From: Euryodendron excelsum
Lineage: Eukaryota > Streptophyta > Magnoliopsida > Ericales > Pentaphylacaceae
Length of the DNA: 64,000 nt
NCBI GenBank assembly: GCA_033060915.1
Contig: CM065382.1
Location: forward strand, 3,495,001-3,559,000
Reading direction: 5' to 3'
Position numbers and translations under genes: made by a program
In this document: positions 17,229 through 30,900 of the stretch, one piece after another
Layout: the number at the start of each line of letters is the position of its first letter
Position numbering within the stretch: the stretch's first letter is position 1
Notes under the pieces: generated by a model
Told to the model about the DNA's origin: nothing
Seen by the model: only the letters and a program-made list of their open reading frames with translations
The model's database searches: none

Positions 17229-18873
17229 AGCCAATGCTTGAGCACTATTACTAAATGAGATGATCAATTTTGTTTATTTTATTTTTATTTAATAAAAATG
17301 ACTAATTGCATATGGGTCACTTGATGAAATATTCTCAAAAACTAAATAATATAAAACGCAAAAGTCAAACATTATTTAATAACATAAATGACACCAGCAC
17401 ATCTTCCGAGCACAATATATATTTAGTGTGATTTAACCAATAAATATTATGTGTTATGTCAGTTGGTAAATTAAATAAAACCAAAGACTAATAACACTAA
17501 TAAATACGTTATGATTAAAAAACATTTAGTGTAAAAAAAGGGTATGCTCCCATCTTGACAATCTGATGAGGAATAAAAGCAAACAAATCAAATAAATAAG
17601 TGGTGATGCAGATGACAATTTGATAAGGGGTGAAAGCAAAATAATGGCAACAAAAATTCATGGTGTATTTATCTACTAATGGCTAATAAAAAAAGAACCA
17701 TATTTCTTCTTCTTGGTACAAAAATTGAGGTTGTTATACAGTCGGTATATGTAGAATGCAAAAAGTCATAAATACCCTTATAATTTGACGGTCATAAATA
17801 CCTCTGTATATTTGAAAGGTGGAGGGTCTAGCTATCAAAAGTTTAAATCTTAGGAGGTTTAGGTAAAATTAATCTTTTTTTTTTTTTTTTTGTTCTTTGT
17901 CTTTTTTTTTTTGGTGGAGGATAACTTATTTTGTTTCGAAATGTTTTAACCAATGTTTGAATAAATAACCATTTTTTGTTTCTTTTTTAAAAGTTTTTTT
18001 TTTTTTTAGCTTGTTTTTGATTTATCATACCAAACACCCCCTTGATCTAGTTCTTATAAAAAACTTTGGTGGAAATGTGCCGTGTATGAGACAGCCCAGT
18101 AGCATAGACTATATAATTTTGATCTAATCTAGAATATTTCTTACAAGTTTCTTTTTTAAGAGTTTAATAGTCATATTTAGTCTTAACTTAATTTTGTCCT
18201 TTTTTTTTTTTTTGTAACTTTTGTGGTTTTCTTAATTTCTCTTGTTTCTAAATTGAACTAGGCTTAGGGTTTGTTTTCGCTGTAAATACTATGCAAAGAC
18301 TCTTACCTTTAGCATATTTTGATCATTAAATAATATAATTATTTCAAAGAATTTTTTTTTTTAAATGCTGTGTTCGAACTGGCATTACATTTGTTGACAT
18401 GCGTCAAATATCAATCTTGCTTTAACGAAGACAATAAACATCAACTTTAGGAGTGACAATAGCTTCGAACTTACAGAACAAATAAATAAATAAAAAGAAA
18501 GACAACAATAAAGCATGCAGCATGCATGTTTCCATCTGGGCAAACCTACCAAAGGAATCAAAACAAAGTTGAAAGGAAAAGAATGTAAAAATCACAGTAA
18601 CTTTGATCAGGATAAATCATTTCTTAATTGTCTGGATTAGATTCACGCACTTTACAGACTAGGCTTCCCAATATATATGTTAGTTAATCCATGGTTATGT
18701 CTTTTACATTTGCCTTTTTATGTATAACAGACACTAATTGGATGCTGGAGGAGCAAACACCCGACAAATGGCCTTCCCTATTTATAAAGAAAAATGTTAT
18801 CTTTATTGAAGAAAGGAAAGATATTAGGAACGAATGAACAGGGCACACATTACACATCACATTACCAATCAAC

Positions 18874-18875
<2 letters not shown>
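17229..18875. other. AT-rich intergenic DNA
   Basis: Poly-T and AT-rich sequence, no gene or defined repeat recognised. Confidence 0.5.

Positions 18876-18914
<39 letters not shown>
18876..18914. repeat. (GA)n microsatellite
   Basis: About 19 uninterrupted GA units. Confidence 0.95.
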
Positions 18915-18917
<3 letters not shown>

Positions 18918-19002
18918 CATGAGCAGCTACTTAGGTGAGATGCCTTTCCTTTATCCTACATCAAAGAAGCCATGAACTCCCATGTGTTTTACTCTCCGTT
19001 TA

Positions 19003-19222
19003 GGGCGCGTTAGGTATAATTTTTTAAAATTTTTTTATTTTGTTTTTTTGGCTTATAAGTACAAAAATTATATACTTTTTTTTTTGGGCTTTTATATGCT
19101 AAACATAAGGAAAAAAAACAAACAAACAAAAAATAAAAAAAAACTAAAAAACTAAAAAAATCTAATTTTTTTGCAAGTTAAAAAAAATTAGGCGATAAAA
19201 TCCTACCAAATAGGTTCTTAGT
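19003..19222. mobile_element. AT-rich MITE-like element with imperfect inverted ends
   Basis: Ends GGGCGCGTTAGGTATAATTTT and, inverted, AAGAACCTATTTGGTAGGATTTT are similar; the inside is A/T homopolymer-rich with GCTTATAAG. The same design is seen in the element split by the pararetrovirus (37147-37312 and 43254-43372). No clear target duplication. Confidence 0.45.
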
Positions 19223-19680
19223 TTAATAGAGAGAGAGAGAGTCCCCAAGCTAAAGTAAATAAAGGGTCTATGTAAGCTTAGAAATTCTCACTAACTTGTC
19301 CGCACGGTGGTGGCGTGGGTGTGACAATATTCAACTTGTCTCGCTTTGGACCACTGTCATATGTTTTATTTGTTCATAAATTATTGAGTAATATTATACC
19401 TAAATTAATTTTTAAATTAATTTTTTTATTCACAAGACACAATATAATGAGACCTACATTAATAAATATATATAGATCCATTGACTTTATGTTATGGTAA
19501 GAAAGTAAATTGGTTTATGCATAGCATTTTCTTAAATTATTCAAGTCTTGAGTTATTTTCAGTCCCCAAGAACTACAACAATGAGAAACTATAACGAAGG
19601 GATGGGATCTTCTTGGACTTCTCTCTATATGTCCCTCTCCTCTCTAACATCTTTTAAGTTCAAGGGAGAAAGAAAATGCG

Positions 19681-19682
<2 letters not shown>

Positions 19683-19722
<40 letters not shown>
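19683..19722. repeat. (TC)n microsatellite just upstream of MIR167
   Basis: About 20 TC units end 39 bases before the second mature miR167, probably within its primary transcript. Confidence 0.95.
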
Positions 19723-19725
<3 letters not shown>

Positions 19726-19756
19726 GGAAGGTTTCCCTGCTTATCATGTACCACTA

Positions 19757-19836
19757 GCAGTTGAAGCTGCCAGCATGATCTAAACTTCCCTCTCTGTCAA
19801 GGAAGGATCAGATCATGTGGCAGCTTCACCTGTTGC
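19757..19836 (+). ncRNA. MIR167: MIR167 precursor (short-loop form)
   Basis: The 21-nt miR167 sequence is at 19762-19782 and an almost fully complementary star (AGATCATGTGGCAGCTTCAC plus C) at 19810-19830, separated by a 27-nt loop whose base is also paired (CTTCC with GGAAG). The duplex is the classical MIR167a type. Target family ARF6/ARF8. It lies 3.8 kb from, and on the same strand as, the other MIR167, so the two could share regulation or, less likely, one transcript. Confidence 0.96.
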
Positions 19837-19839
19837 TGG

Positions 19840-22367
19840 GATCTGACAAACCCTCATCATGTGCCTCTTTTACATTCTCGTATTCCATTCTCCATCTTGT
19901 CAAGTCTTTTGAGAAAAACCTTGGTATGTAATTTTATTCTTTTTCCTCCTACGGTTTAAATCTTACTCTTGAGCATTTCTTCACACATGCGCATACACGC
20001 AAAATCTTCATACTTTAGTTTGTTACTTGTTTGGTGGATAAAGCTCTTTTTCAACCAAAAAAAATAAAAAAATCTTTTTACTCAACTATTTGCAGGCATT
20101 GTTTGCATTTGAAGGGATTAGCCTCCAATCAAAATAGAACACTCTTGACTTCACGAAAACATACGAATATAAATGCATGTGTATACATATACTTACATTT
20201 CTGAGGCTTCATAATCCTGTTTACACATCACATTTTCCTCTTCATGTAACAGGTATAGATTATTGGGTTTGCTTTGTTAAACGTGTCACCGGTAAGAGGT
20301 TTTTGTCAGAGAAGAAATTGCATGTCCAAACCTTGTTGCTGCTTTTGATAAAAGTTCTTGTCCGCCATGGATGAGATCCTTTAAATAAAAGCACTTGAAT
20401 CTTTGTTTCCTACACGCGATTGTGTCATGTTTAGCAATTATTCTCATGTAATGGGAGTTAGTGATGGAATAACGCAGGTATAAAACACTCTTGAGATATG
20501 CCACGGAAAGCTTCATATTCTCTTCAGATGGGTTGTTGAAGTTCGACACCTCCCTCCTGTTGGGAAGCTCTATTCAGATACCGTCCAAATAACCTTTTTG
20601 AGTTTATGAGCATCCAGAAAACCAAGAAATGTCATTGATTTGATTCTTGTGATCAATCCCCAACTCTTTCTGGCTATTTCACGTGTCCAGGTAATTTATG
20701 AAGGACACAAGGTTAACCATGGCCAATTAGGCTAGGTTATATATGTATGTATATATATGTTTATATGCCTACATTAGGGTGGGTTAGATATGGTTACCAT
20801 GGGTGTTAAATGAAGTACCCTTAAAAAGGCAATCTATCAAACCTTTTGGCATTTTCCACCATGTAAATCCAGCCAAGTGAATCTTTAAGTACGTACTAAT
20901 AATAGAACACAATCATGCATGCGGTGGGTAGACTCTGATTCCTACACGTTGACATGTTATTCCATTATGAACCAAGTAAATGGGATAAAACTTTGATAAA
21001 TATATGCCAGACCATTGTTTGGAAAACTCACCACTCTTCATTAGTCATCAATTGTGGCAACATCAATGTATAAATCAACACAATTTTTCTTCTCGTTTTT
21101 TAAAGAGAATTACAGAGAGAGAGAGGATGGGTGAACCAAATGTGAAAATTTTTGAGAAAAATTTTCAATCCAACTATATCACAATTCGAAATATTGAAAC
21201 TTGAAGTTAGACTCGTACATTTTGATACCCAATCTGTATTTTACTATTTTAGGCTACTGTAAACTTTCAAAAAAAAATTTACAGATCAAAAGTAACAAAA
21301 ATAAAATCAAAATTGCCTTCAAATATCTGAAAGTTTGTAAATAAGCAACGATGTATAATTTACTTGACAACAGGGTGCACCCTCAACCCTGAAAAAACAA
21401 AAATAGAAGAGACGGGAAACACAAACTAGGAAAATCATAGACATTAGGTAAGATATCACACAAAAAATTTGACCCCTTTCCTTCCCGGTACAAAAACAGC
21501 AACACAAGTTCATATGCAAAATTACACCATCCCCCAATAATTAAATCTGACAATAAACCAACAAATTGTTGTTTGCAAATCTGATCCCGCAACCAGTTTC
21601 CATAACTCCACCAACCACACTTTGGGAGTGGAGGGGTAGCAACAGCTGAATCCATGTTATTTCCCAGTACAAATTAAACATTTGATTGCCTGGAAGGAGA
21701 ACAAGCCGGAACAAGAGAATGATAAACCCCCAGCTAGAATGTAAAACCTGGAGAATATTATGAAAGGAAAAGAATTATATAAGCATGCGTTCTTGTCACA
21801 AGAATTTAGTATCATGGGATTTTGCCATATCATACAAATTCAAAATCTCATGAATAAATGCATTCCTTGTCTTCCGCACATCCATCAGATCACCCTACGA
21901 GGGCATTGTCATTTTCAACTACCCATCATTTAGCACCAGAACATGATGCAGAGTTGCAGACCTCTGCCCAATGAAATGAAAATCAACATAACTACCAGGT
22001 GTATTTCAAAAAATACCTCAGGTAAACTACCTTCAGTAGCTTAACTTGAAGCTTAGAAAGATCTAATATCATGAATTTAGATCTTAAGATGGAGTTTAGC
22101 CTCAGCGCTTACAACAGAATTTAAGGACATATAGTTGAGGCGGAAAGTTTAAATCTTAATCAAAGACTGAAACCAAATCAAAGTAAAGTTTAGCCAACTT
22201 AACCACATACAACTGCAAACAGATAAGAGGAACCGAGAGATCAAGCTATTTTGGTCATCACATGATGGAGATGCAAACACTTCGGTGAAATAACTGTACC
22301 TCATCCTTTACGTCATCTTTTAAACAAGTATCTGTGTGCAGCTTTTCCAACCGGTATCTCAGTGATT
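19840..22367. other. intergenic DNA between MIR167 and SEC24A 3' end
   Basis: No gene recognised. Short open frames only. 21300-21660 is somewhat less AT-rich but has no recognisable product. Confidence 0.45.
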
Positions 22368-22373
22368 TTTATT
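22368..22373 (-). terminator. poly(A) signal of SEC24A
   Basis: AATAAA on the minus strand about 140 nt beyond the stop codon. Confidence 0.5.
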
Positions 22374-22511
22374 TTAATACTTTAACCTATCCCACATATA
22401 CCCAACGAAACAGACAAGTTTGCATTTAACATGTTTTTGATAGAACACAATTAAATTCATCATCCATACATCACCTAAGCAACCAGCGAACAACTCATTC
22501 TTACCTCCATA

Positions 22512-22882
22512 TTATGCATTTTGTTGCACTTGTCGATTTATTTGCAGAATCCAATCAACATAGCCATTCATACCACCAACCTGGTCCTCAACTAGGTTTG
22601 CAAGGAGAAAGAAACCTTCTCTGGGTTGTTCACCTTGTCTTACAAGGTGACATAGCTGATAATATGAAGTGTCAATCTCCCTAAATTTTTTCAGTATCCC
22701 CATCAGCTTTCTTGACATTTCACTTTCACGCTCACACAGTTTAACCTGATTTTCAAGAACAAAAAGTATACGACATCAGAGGGGGTCAATTAGAGCACGT
22801 TTGAAAAGCAGCAGGCAAAGGAAAAGCCTTGAAGAAAATGGCAAAAGAAAATTTGCATAAATTGACAAACAGATGGCTTTAC

Positions 22883-22922
<40 letters not shown>

Positions 22923-25900
22923 ATAACAGTCATCAACCAATTTCTTGGAGCTAAATTGCAGAAAAGATTATCCAGCAGAGCAAGATAAAGAATATTTGTT
23001 TGCTAGATTCCAAACCTCAAACGGCTAATTTCAGCACCGTTCATATTGAACACGATTAAGAAGAATCCCTTTTTCTTTGGAGTAAGTCACAACTAATAAG
23101 AATCTTCTTCAATTAATAGATATCTTAACCATATACAAAAAAGAGTATGGAGGCATGTTGACCAATAAGATGCATATATATTCAACTAGAGTTTTGATAA
23201 AAGCTTGGGAATTCAGAATGCATGTTGCATATGAAGCAAAAATCTTGCTTCCAAAAATTGCTTCAAGCTTAGGCTCTCAGGTATCCCCAATTTTCAAGCA
23301 AATGAATAGTTTTAGACTTCCACATAAATTCATAAGAACTTGACCAGTTGCAAACTAGAAGCATGTACAACCTGCAACTTTGTGAACAAGTTCCGATGCT
23401 GTTAAGGAAGTTTCCTGCTCCAATTTTTTAGAAGCCAAAAGTTGAGAAAACACAGGTTTAGGGTTCTGTGTTGGACAAAGGCAACTTGGCAATGCTGCTT
23501 CTTAACCAACACAAACGCTGGTATACATGTGTGCTTTCAACAATGGCTTCAACTTCATGCTTCTATAGGTAGGAATTGCAATTTTTCATAACATAGCTAG
23601 CTTTTTAGACAACCTTGCTGAACATGAACCTTCAGGGGGAAAAAACTTGTTTCTGACAGACGAGTCATTGTGATAAAGATAACTGCTCAGACTCCGATGA
23701 TTTCTCAGTCTTATCCGCAACAGGATTTTGATAAAGCTTCAGTATTTGAATTAAAATGCAGAAGCTTTTTTGGAAAAGTGAGGTCCCATGAAACAACAAA
23801 TTAAAATAACTATAAAAAAAGCCAATGGTTGCCAGGGCAAATCTGGTGCATTAAGAAAATGGCAATTCATCCTAAAATTGAGGATCTGCTTCAATCAAAG
23901 GTAACCATTTCAAAATCAAAGTTAAATGAGGCCCAAAACTCTATTGCCCATTACTTTCTAAAGTCTTATCATTCCATGGAAACAATTGAGCCATGCTGCA
24001 ATATGTGTAAAAGCAGCAGAACTTCATCTTCAAAATTTTATATACATCCCAGTAACATCAAAACCAACCCTCAGAAATTTGACTGTCAAGACACAACAAC
24101 TCTAGGGAATCAATACCCTTAACAGAAATGTGGTTCCTTATCAAGTCTCAAGTTGTGCTTACAGTTAACTAGAATACTATTCTCAAGATACATATAATTT
24201 AACCAACATTAGAGTCTATGCTGAACAACTATAACAGTGAGTGATTCAGAAAATGGTGATAGAAAAACCTTAGCATGAGCATCTAGAGATTCAGATGGTC
24301 CCCAAAAGCACACAAATGATGTTGATGAAATTTGATAATCAAGATAATCATGAGAATCACTTTGGTCATGCACATATGCTATGTCCTCTGCGTCTTTGCC
24401 AATGGTAGTAGATTTGGACCAAACTTATAAGAATTTCATTTTAGACCAGGTGACTTTGAAAACTATAATAATGATTAACTGAGATTTAATATACACTAAT
24501 GTTTCTGAAACATTTTAGCAATTGAGGGATCTTGTTTGATACATCCATGTCCAAAACCAATGACAAAATTTGACAATGCAGCTAGACAACTATTGTAGCA
24601 CATCAGAAGAAAATATAGATCCGAAGATTTTCAGACCAAACATCTAAGAAGCACAAACAAAACACTATATAGACATGCCGACATGACGATTTCCAAAAAC
24701 TGCAGGACATCACAACGCAGGATACGGCAAAAATATAAATTTTAGATATTTTTTATACATCATATGTAATAATTTTCTACACAAATATAATGAAAAGCTA
24801 TAATATAACACTAAATAAAATTAAGAAATATATTTCATGACTTAATGTCAAACTAAGTATAAAATTACATTGCTTTTATTTTACAATGAGATCCCAAGTT
24901 ATTTTTTTCAAACTTGCAATGGGTTTCATGTGCCATGTGTGTCTAAGTGACCAACGTGTATGTCCTCCAAGTGTCCAAAGCGTTTCCAATTCTAAAAAAA
25001 TTCAAAAAAAAAAAAAAAAATAGTACGCCTTTGGACACGTCTGACACAAGCACAATACTTTCTTCTTAGCCTAAAATCATCCATCTTTATACTATAGTCG
25101 GTAAATTATGTTAGGTTGCAAAGAATATCCACCTAACCTCATAAATCTGACATATTCAAATCATGAAAAGACACTTGAGGCACTGAACTAGCATCTTCCA
25201 AGTTTGTTTCTAATTTGGGCACCAACCAAGAAGGCATGCTTTGACTTTTATGGGTTGTTAGTGCCAAACCTGGTCTCTCCAATTATCTACTTATTTATCC
25301 AATAGCATTTCAGCAAGGAGACATGGTCCTCACCAGAAACTTGATACTCCATGGCCAACAGCCACTAAACCACAGACATGTAAAACAAAGCGTTTTGTAA
25401 TATTTAACGGTTATTAAAAGATACATATATGTGTCTGTATTCCCATATGACCACGTATTGCCACCTTTGAAATGCTTTGAACTATAGGAAGTCTAAAAAA
25501 TCACCACTTTATTCCTTTCACCGTAAGCTGTCGTAACCTAGTTCATGATAAGGAAAGCCCAAGTTTTGCTTTTGCTCTTCATGTTAAAAGCACAAACGTG
25601 TTACATTTTTTGACACCCAGACTTGAGTCAGAAATCATTTTATTTTGCCATCACCACATCAGGTGCTCTAATCAATGCTGGTAATTGAGATCCAGAACAA
25701 ATATCCCTCAAATAAATCACAAATAATCCAACACCTGGAACTATAATATAAAAAAATGCATGAAGTATTTCATATTTTTTAATGTTAGAGATATGATTTA
25801 TACACTCTAGAAATAAAAGAAACATACCCTAGAAAAGTCTGTAGCAAAGTCTTCCCCAAGTAGATTCATAGCTACATCAGGTGAAAGCATACGTCCAAAC

Positions 25901-27941
25901 CATACAACAAACCGAAAACCATCATCATAAACATAAAGGCCTCTGGAATCTAAGCTCTCTGCTGTAAGTGGTAGTCTTGAAACATTGAACTCAGAAGTCT
26001 GAGAAGACGCCTGCAAATAAGAGAAGCAGCTGGGGCTACTAAATTCACAAGATTAACAGCACAATTGCCAAAAATTCAAATACAAGAAAGCTCTGTACCT
26101 TTACAAGATACTCATCAACACGAACCAAATTAGGATATAGCAACTTCAACAATCTTTTAACAGGTAAAGTCATCATGGTATACCCTGCTGCACAGCGTTC
26201 ATCAAGCTGCGCATCAGCATATCCACCACGAAGGGGTATTGATTTACATAGTGCTAACCCGTACAATGGCAAGAACTTAAGTGATTCTGGGTATATCATC
26301 CTTCCTCCCAAACGATGCTGCACAGCATATAGATTTCGATATTCTCTAAGGGCTTTGACAATTCTCTGTTGAACCAAGTTTCGAGATTCTTCGAGTTTAA
26401 AGGACAGAGTTTTCTCAATTGCTGCAGATTAATTCAGTTCAAATAAAAAAGTCAAGAACCTACCTAATGCTCAAATTCCATGTTCTAATATGACAAAACT
26501 AGCCGACAGTAGGGAAGGGAGCAAGGTACTTATTTTACCTAGCCTACTAAGCAAAGAAATGATGGCACCGGTATCGGCTTGGCGGTACATCTCTCCTAGA
26601 TCTGCAACCACTGGTGCCGCTGCGGTATGTACTCTGATACGCCTCTCTCCAGAAGATGAAGTGTATCTTTTGATGGTTAAGGAAAGTCATTTGTGCTCTA
26701 TTCCACCCGTTACAGATGCCATAGGAATCGACATGATCAAGCAAGTGCATGTTCAGAACAAAACAAAACTCATGGAACTCCTTCCACAATATAGAAAGGC
26801 AGAGTAACTAGGAAAATTTATATGACAAGAGATGATATCCATGTGAAGATCAACTAACGACATAAAATCATGTACAAAAACAACAGTGTTCCAAGATAGG
26901 AATTCACTTCACACTGAATTAAAATGTTTGCCCTGAAGCATACTGGATCATATGTCTCTCTGAAAGGAATTTTGAGTCATAATCGTCAAAAGAACCCAAA
27001 GGGCGGGAAAAAAATGTCGTGACTGCATGGAGTAGTGAACACCAACTACCCCACATGAGCAAATGGCTTAGAAATAAGAAAAATCATAATCAAGTACTTT
27101 AGCTTTGTGAAGGTAAGAAAAATTGAAAATGAAACCAAGAAGTTTCTATAATAAGCAACCATGCACGCATGCCAAGAGCGGCATGCTTGAATTTCTTTTG
27201 CATGAGTTATAGGATACAACAAAGCCACTTGGAAATATACAGTCTGAGTGGTCAATAATGTCTCTTCAAGAGTCAACTGCATTGCATAAGCTTTGTCACA
27301 GTCTACAGCTGGAAGTGCTAATAAATCTGTGGACCTTAGCATAAAATTCCCATGATAAGATGTGAATCTCACACCTAACAGTACAACAAAATGAAAATTA
27401 GCTTTCAATATCCAAACACTATGCAAGAAACTTACGTAGAAATTGAACTGAAAATAGAAGCAATGACTTGAATATTGAAGCATTTAGACTAACAGGCCAG
27501 ACTGACCTTTTCCACATCTTATGCGCATGACGGCTTCCCATGCAGTTTCTCTTGTAAGATCTCTTGCTAACTCATGTCTCAACTTCTCTTTGTGAATGGC
27601 TAATTGGAAGCTCGGGTAGTAATATACTTGACCACCAGTATATTTTGCCAAAGTTCCTATACAGAAAAACACAAGTTGGACTAGTCAATGCAATGTTTTA
27701 AAAACCAGAACAGACCGGCCGGTTCAACTGGTTGAACTGTCAACCGGTTGAAGAAACGGTTCGGTCAGCCCTCTAAACCCGTTTTGGTCAAAACCAAATC
27801 AGAACCGTGGTTGAACTGCGACTTAGTCAATTAAACTGGTATTGCAACATCCGGTTCAATCTTTTAAGGCAAACTTTTATGTTTTAATTTCAAAATTTTA
27901 GGTTTTAAGTATCAAAACTAGTGTAAAAAAATATGACTCCA

Positions 27942-27982
<41 letters not shown>

Positions 27983-30900
27983 GTCATGGGCCAATAACGG
28001 CTGACCCGAGGGTTGACCCGTGACCCGGTATCTTTTCCGGTTCGCTCAACGGTCCGGTTTTCAAAACATTGAGTCAGTGGATAAGTATATGACTTGTTAG
28101 TGCATATGGGTGCGATGCAGGAAATAAGAAGCTCAAGAAAAGCAAAAACTGAAAATTGGTTTGCATGTGGCATGCAATGGTTACCCGTGGATTGCAGTTG
28201 GGGAGAAGTAATGTATCTAACACCAATTAGCTAATCAGCTCCTAAAGACCTATTTTTTCTACTGTTGAATGACAGTTCTATCTTTAAAGCTTGTACGAGA
28301 GTGCTTCACCATAATCGCCCTGTCTCAAAGTCATTGAAAACTGACAGTCTAGCATGCAAGATTATAAAGACATCAGTTGATACAAACAACATACTCAAAA
28401 CTTCGTAAAATACTACAATAGAAGGGGAAAGACGAATTCTAACAGTTTTTCCGGTAAGATTCTGACTTAGAAATAGCTAGGAGATAACTTTCCATAACGG
28501 ATTTCACGTGTAAGGGGTGTTATTTTTCCCCAATAGCTGTCTCTTTTTTCTTTCTTGTGTGTGATATTTATTTCAAGCCAGTTGACAGGTCTAATGAGCT
28601 TAGATGAAGGTCCAATGTTAGTTTTAATTGGATTCCCAGACTACTTAACCACCAAGTTTCCCTTGTCAAGCCAGTGTCCTTTATTTTTCCCAAGAAAGGT
28701 TAAAGAATACTCTATATATAGTGATGAATTAGCTTGGTTTTGAAGCAGTGGATCAAAACATTTTTGGAGCTTATTGTTTGTGATGTGGTTCATCTCCTCT
28801 CAAGTGTGAGTGCCTAAGAATGTAGGTGCAATTACTAATTACATTTCTCTTCATTACACTTTTTCTTTCTTCTCCTCTACCCTCTCACGTTCTCAAAATT
28901 TTTATACCACTTGAAGATCTTGCATGACAAGTATAATCTAACATACTTCATCTCCTCTCATACAAGCCAAGTATAAACTCCCCAAAATAAAGAAAACTAA
29001 CATACTTCATTTCATATAAAGTAGCAACTCCCAGAATACGACCAGTGGTGTAGGGCCCAGCAAAAGATGGAGCCAAAGTAGGATACCATATTATAAGAGT
29101 GTTGCAATCACATAATTTAGATGCATCTGACATGAAAAAGAATATCAGAACCTCAGAAATTTCCCACCAGCCAAAAGTATAAAGCAGTATAAGGTGCACA
29201 TGATCCTCTGAATGGGAAAATTTCTAATACAACCCTCATAAGCAAGTAGTATGCAATGTCTAAAACTCTAGAATCCTAGATACCAGAATCAACGGCAATT
29301 AAAAAAATGAAAAATAAACATACATCCAGAGTAATTGCATAGTAAGATATAACAAAAATAATCGTTAACAAGATAAAATGTCCTCAAATGTCAATGAATG
29401 ATTTTCAAAGTTTCAATTTCAGACTCAAGAATAGTATACTTGAAAGTGAACCAGTAATGTGCTCAAAATCACACATACCAAGGGAGGCTATATCAGTGTA
29501 CTTGTCACTGAATGCATATACATTCACCGCTATCTGGCACTTGGTACAATCAGCAGCCATCTGTTTGTAAAATGGATCTTCTGGTATTCTTAATACATGC
29601 TCTTTATCTGTTCCATAAACACGAAGATCATCTCCACGCAACCTTAGGCGGCCAACACCAAGCGAAGGCAGTGTATTCTGGAAAATCAACAATTTACCGC
29701 CAAGTTGGCCCTGCATAGAGAGGGAAAAAGTTGTGCTAAGTTAATATGTGGCCAAACTACTTTTGACAGAAATTAGGAAGTAACCCAATTCATAACAACT
29801 CAACAACAGGCTACGTTTAACAGTTTAAAAATGTGCTGGAAGAAAGAATGGAGCATACCATAACCATAAATGCTGCTTTAAGAGATGGACCAAAAGCAGA
29901 TTCCACATTCACATTGTCCTGAAACATGGAGGGTAAGCTATCAAGAAAAGCATCCACCACGCTTCTTGATTCTGACAAGTTGACGAGGAGATCATCGGGC
30001 AAAGGAACAAATATATCATCCAGATCTGAGACCACCATCATTTGAGGCTGCGTCAAAGATGACTGGCACAAGAAAAACCCAAACATCATTCAACATAAAT
30101 AAAGACCATAGGCAGGAAAAGTAAATCATTTTGTATAACCAATTATAACAAAAATCGCTTGCTTTGCTTGCCTTCAAGTTATAAAAATGTATAGTGCTGT
30201 CAAAAGTTAAGAACCCAATTTGTGTTCTTGGGAAGCCAGGCAACTCATCCAAACAAGACTTAATAGTTTGTGCCACAACCTGCAAAAGAACATTCAAAGT
30301 CAAAATAAATCCCAAGTCACGCGAAAAACACATGCAGGCCCAACTGTTACTCACATTTTTATTTTGAAAAAAGAATTTATTATTGAACAAAAGAATAAAT
30401 TTTTTTATAAGCAAATAAAATTCTAGAACAGTTGATCTCAAGGGAAGAGCATCACAGTAAGAAAAGAACTTCACCACTAAATGACTCCATTTTTAATTGT
30501 GTAGTCAACTATTCGTAAACCACCTTTCATAAACAGTGCTATCAATGTAACATGGCCAAAGATACCCATTCCGGCCAGCCTTTACACTATACAATTTGCA
30601 CAAATAGCATTTCCATACAACACAATTGAAGCCCTAATCGTTATTTTATCATAGATCCATGAAACTGTTTCATTTTACAAAACAGTTCAGTTCCTTCAAA
30701 AAAATAAAAAGGAAAGAAATAAATAAATAAATAAAGGTCAAAGAAAATTATAGGCAACCATATATTCAAGGATGTATAGAAAAAAACAATGCAAGATGAG
30801 TTGCTAAGTCCATCCTCGTCAGCTAAAAGTACATACCTCAAGCATTCCACTTCTAACAGCTGAAATTGATACGTCAATCAGGAAAAAATATAGTGGTGGC

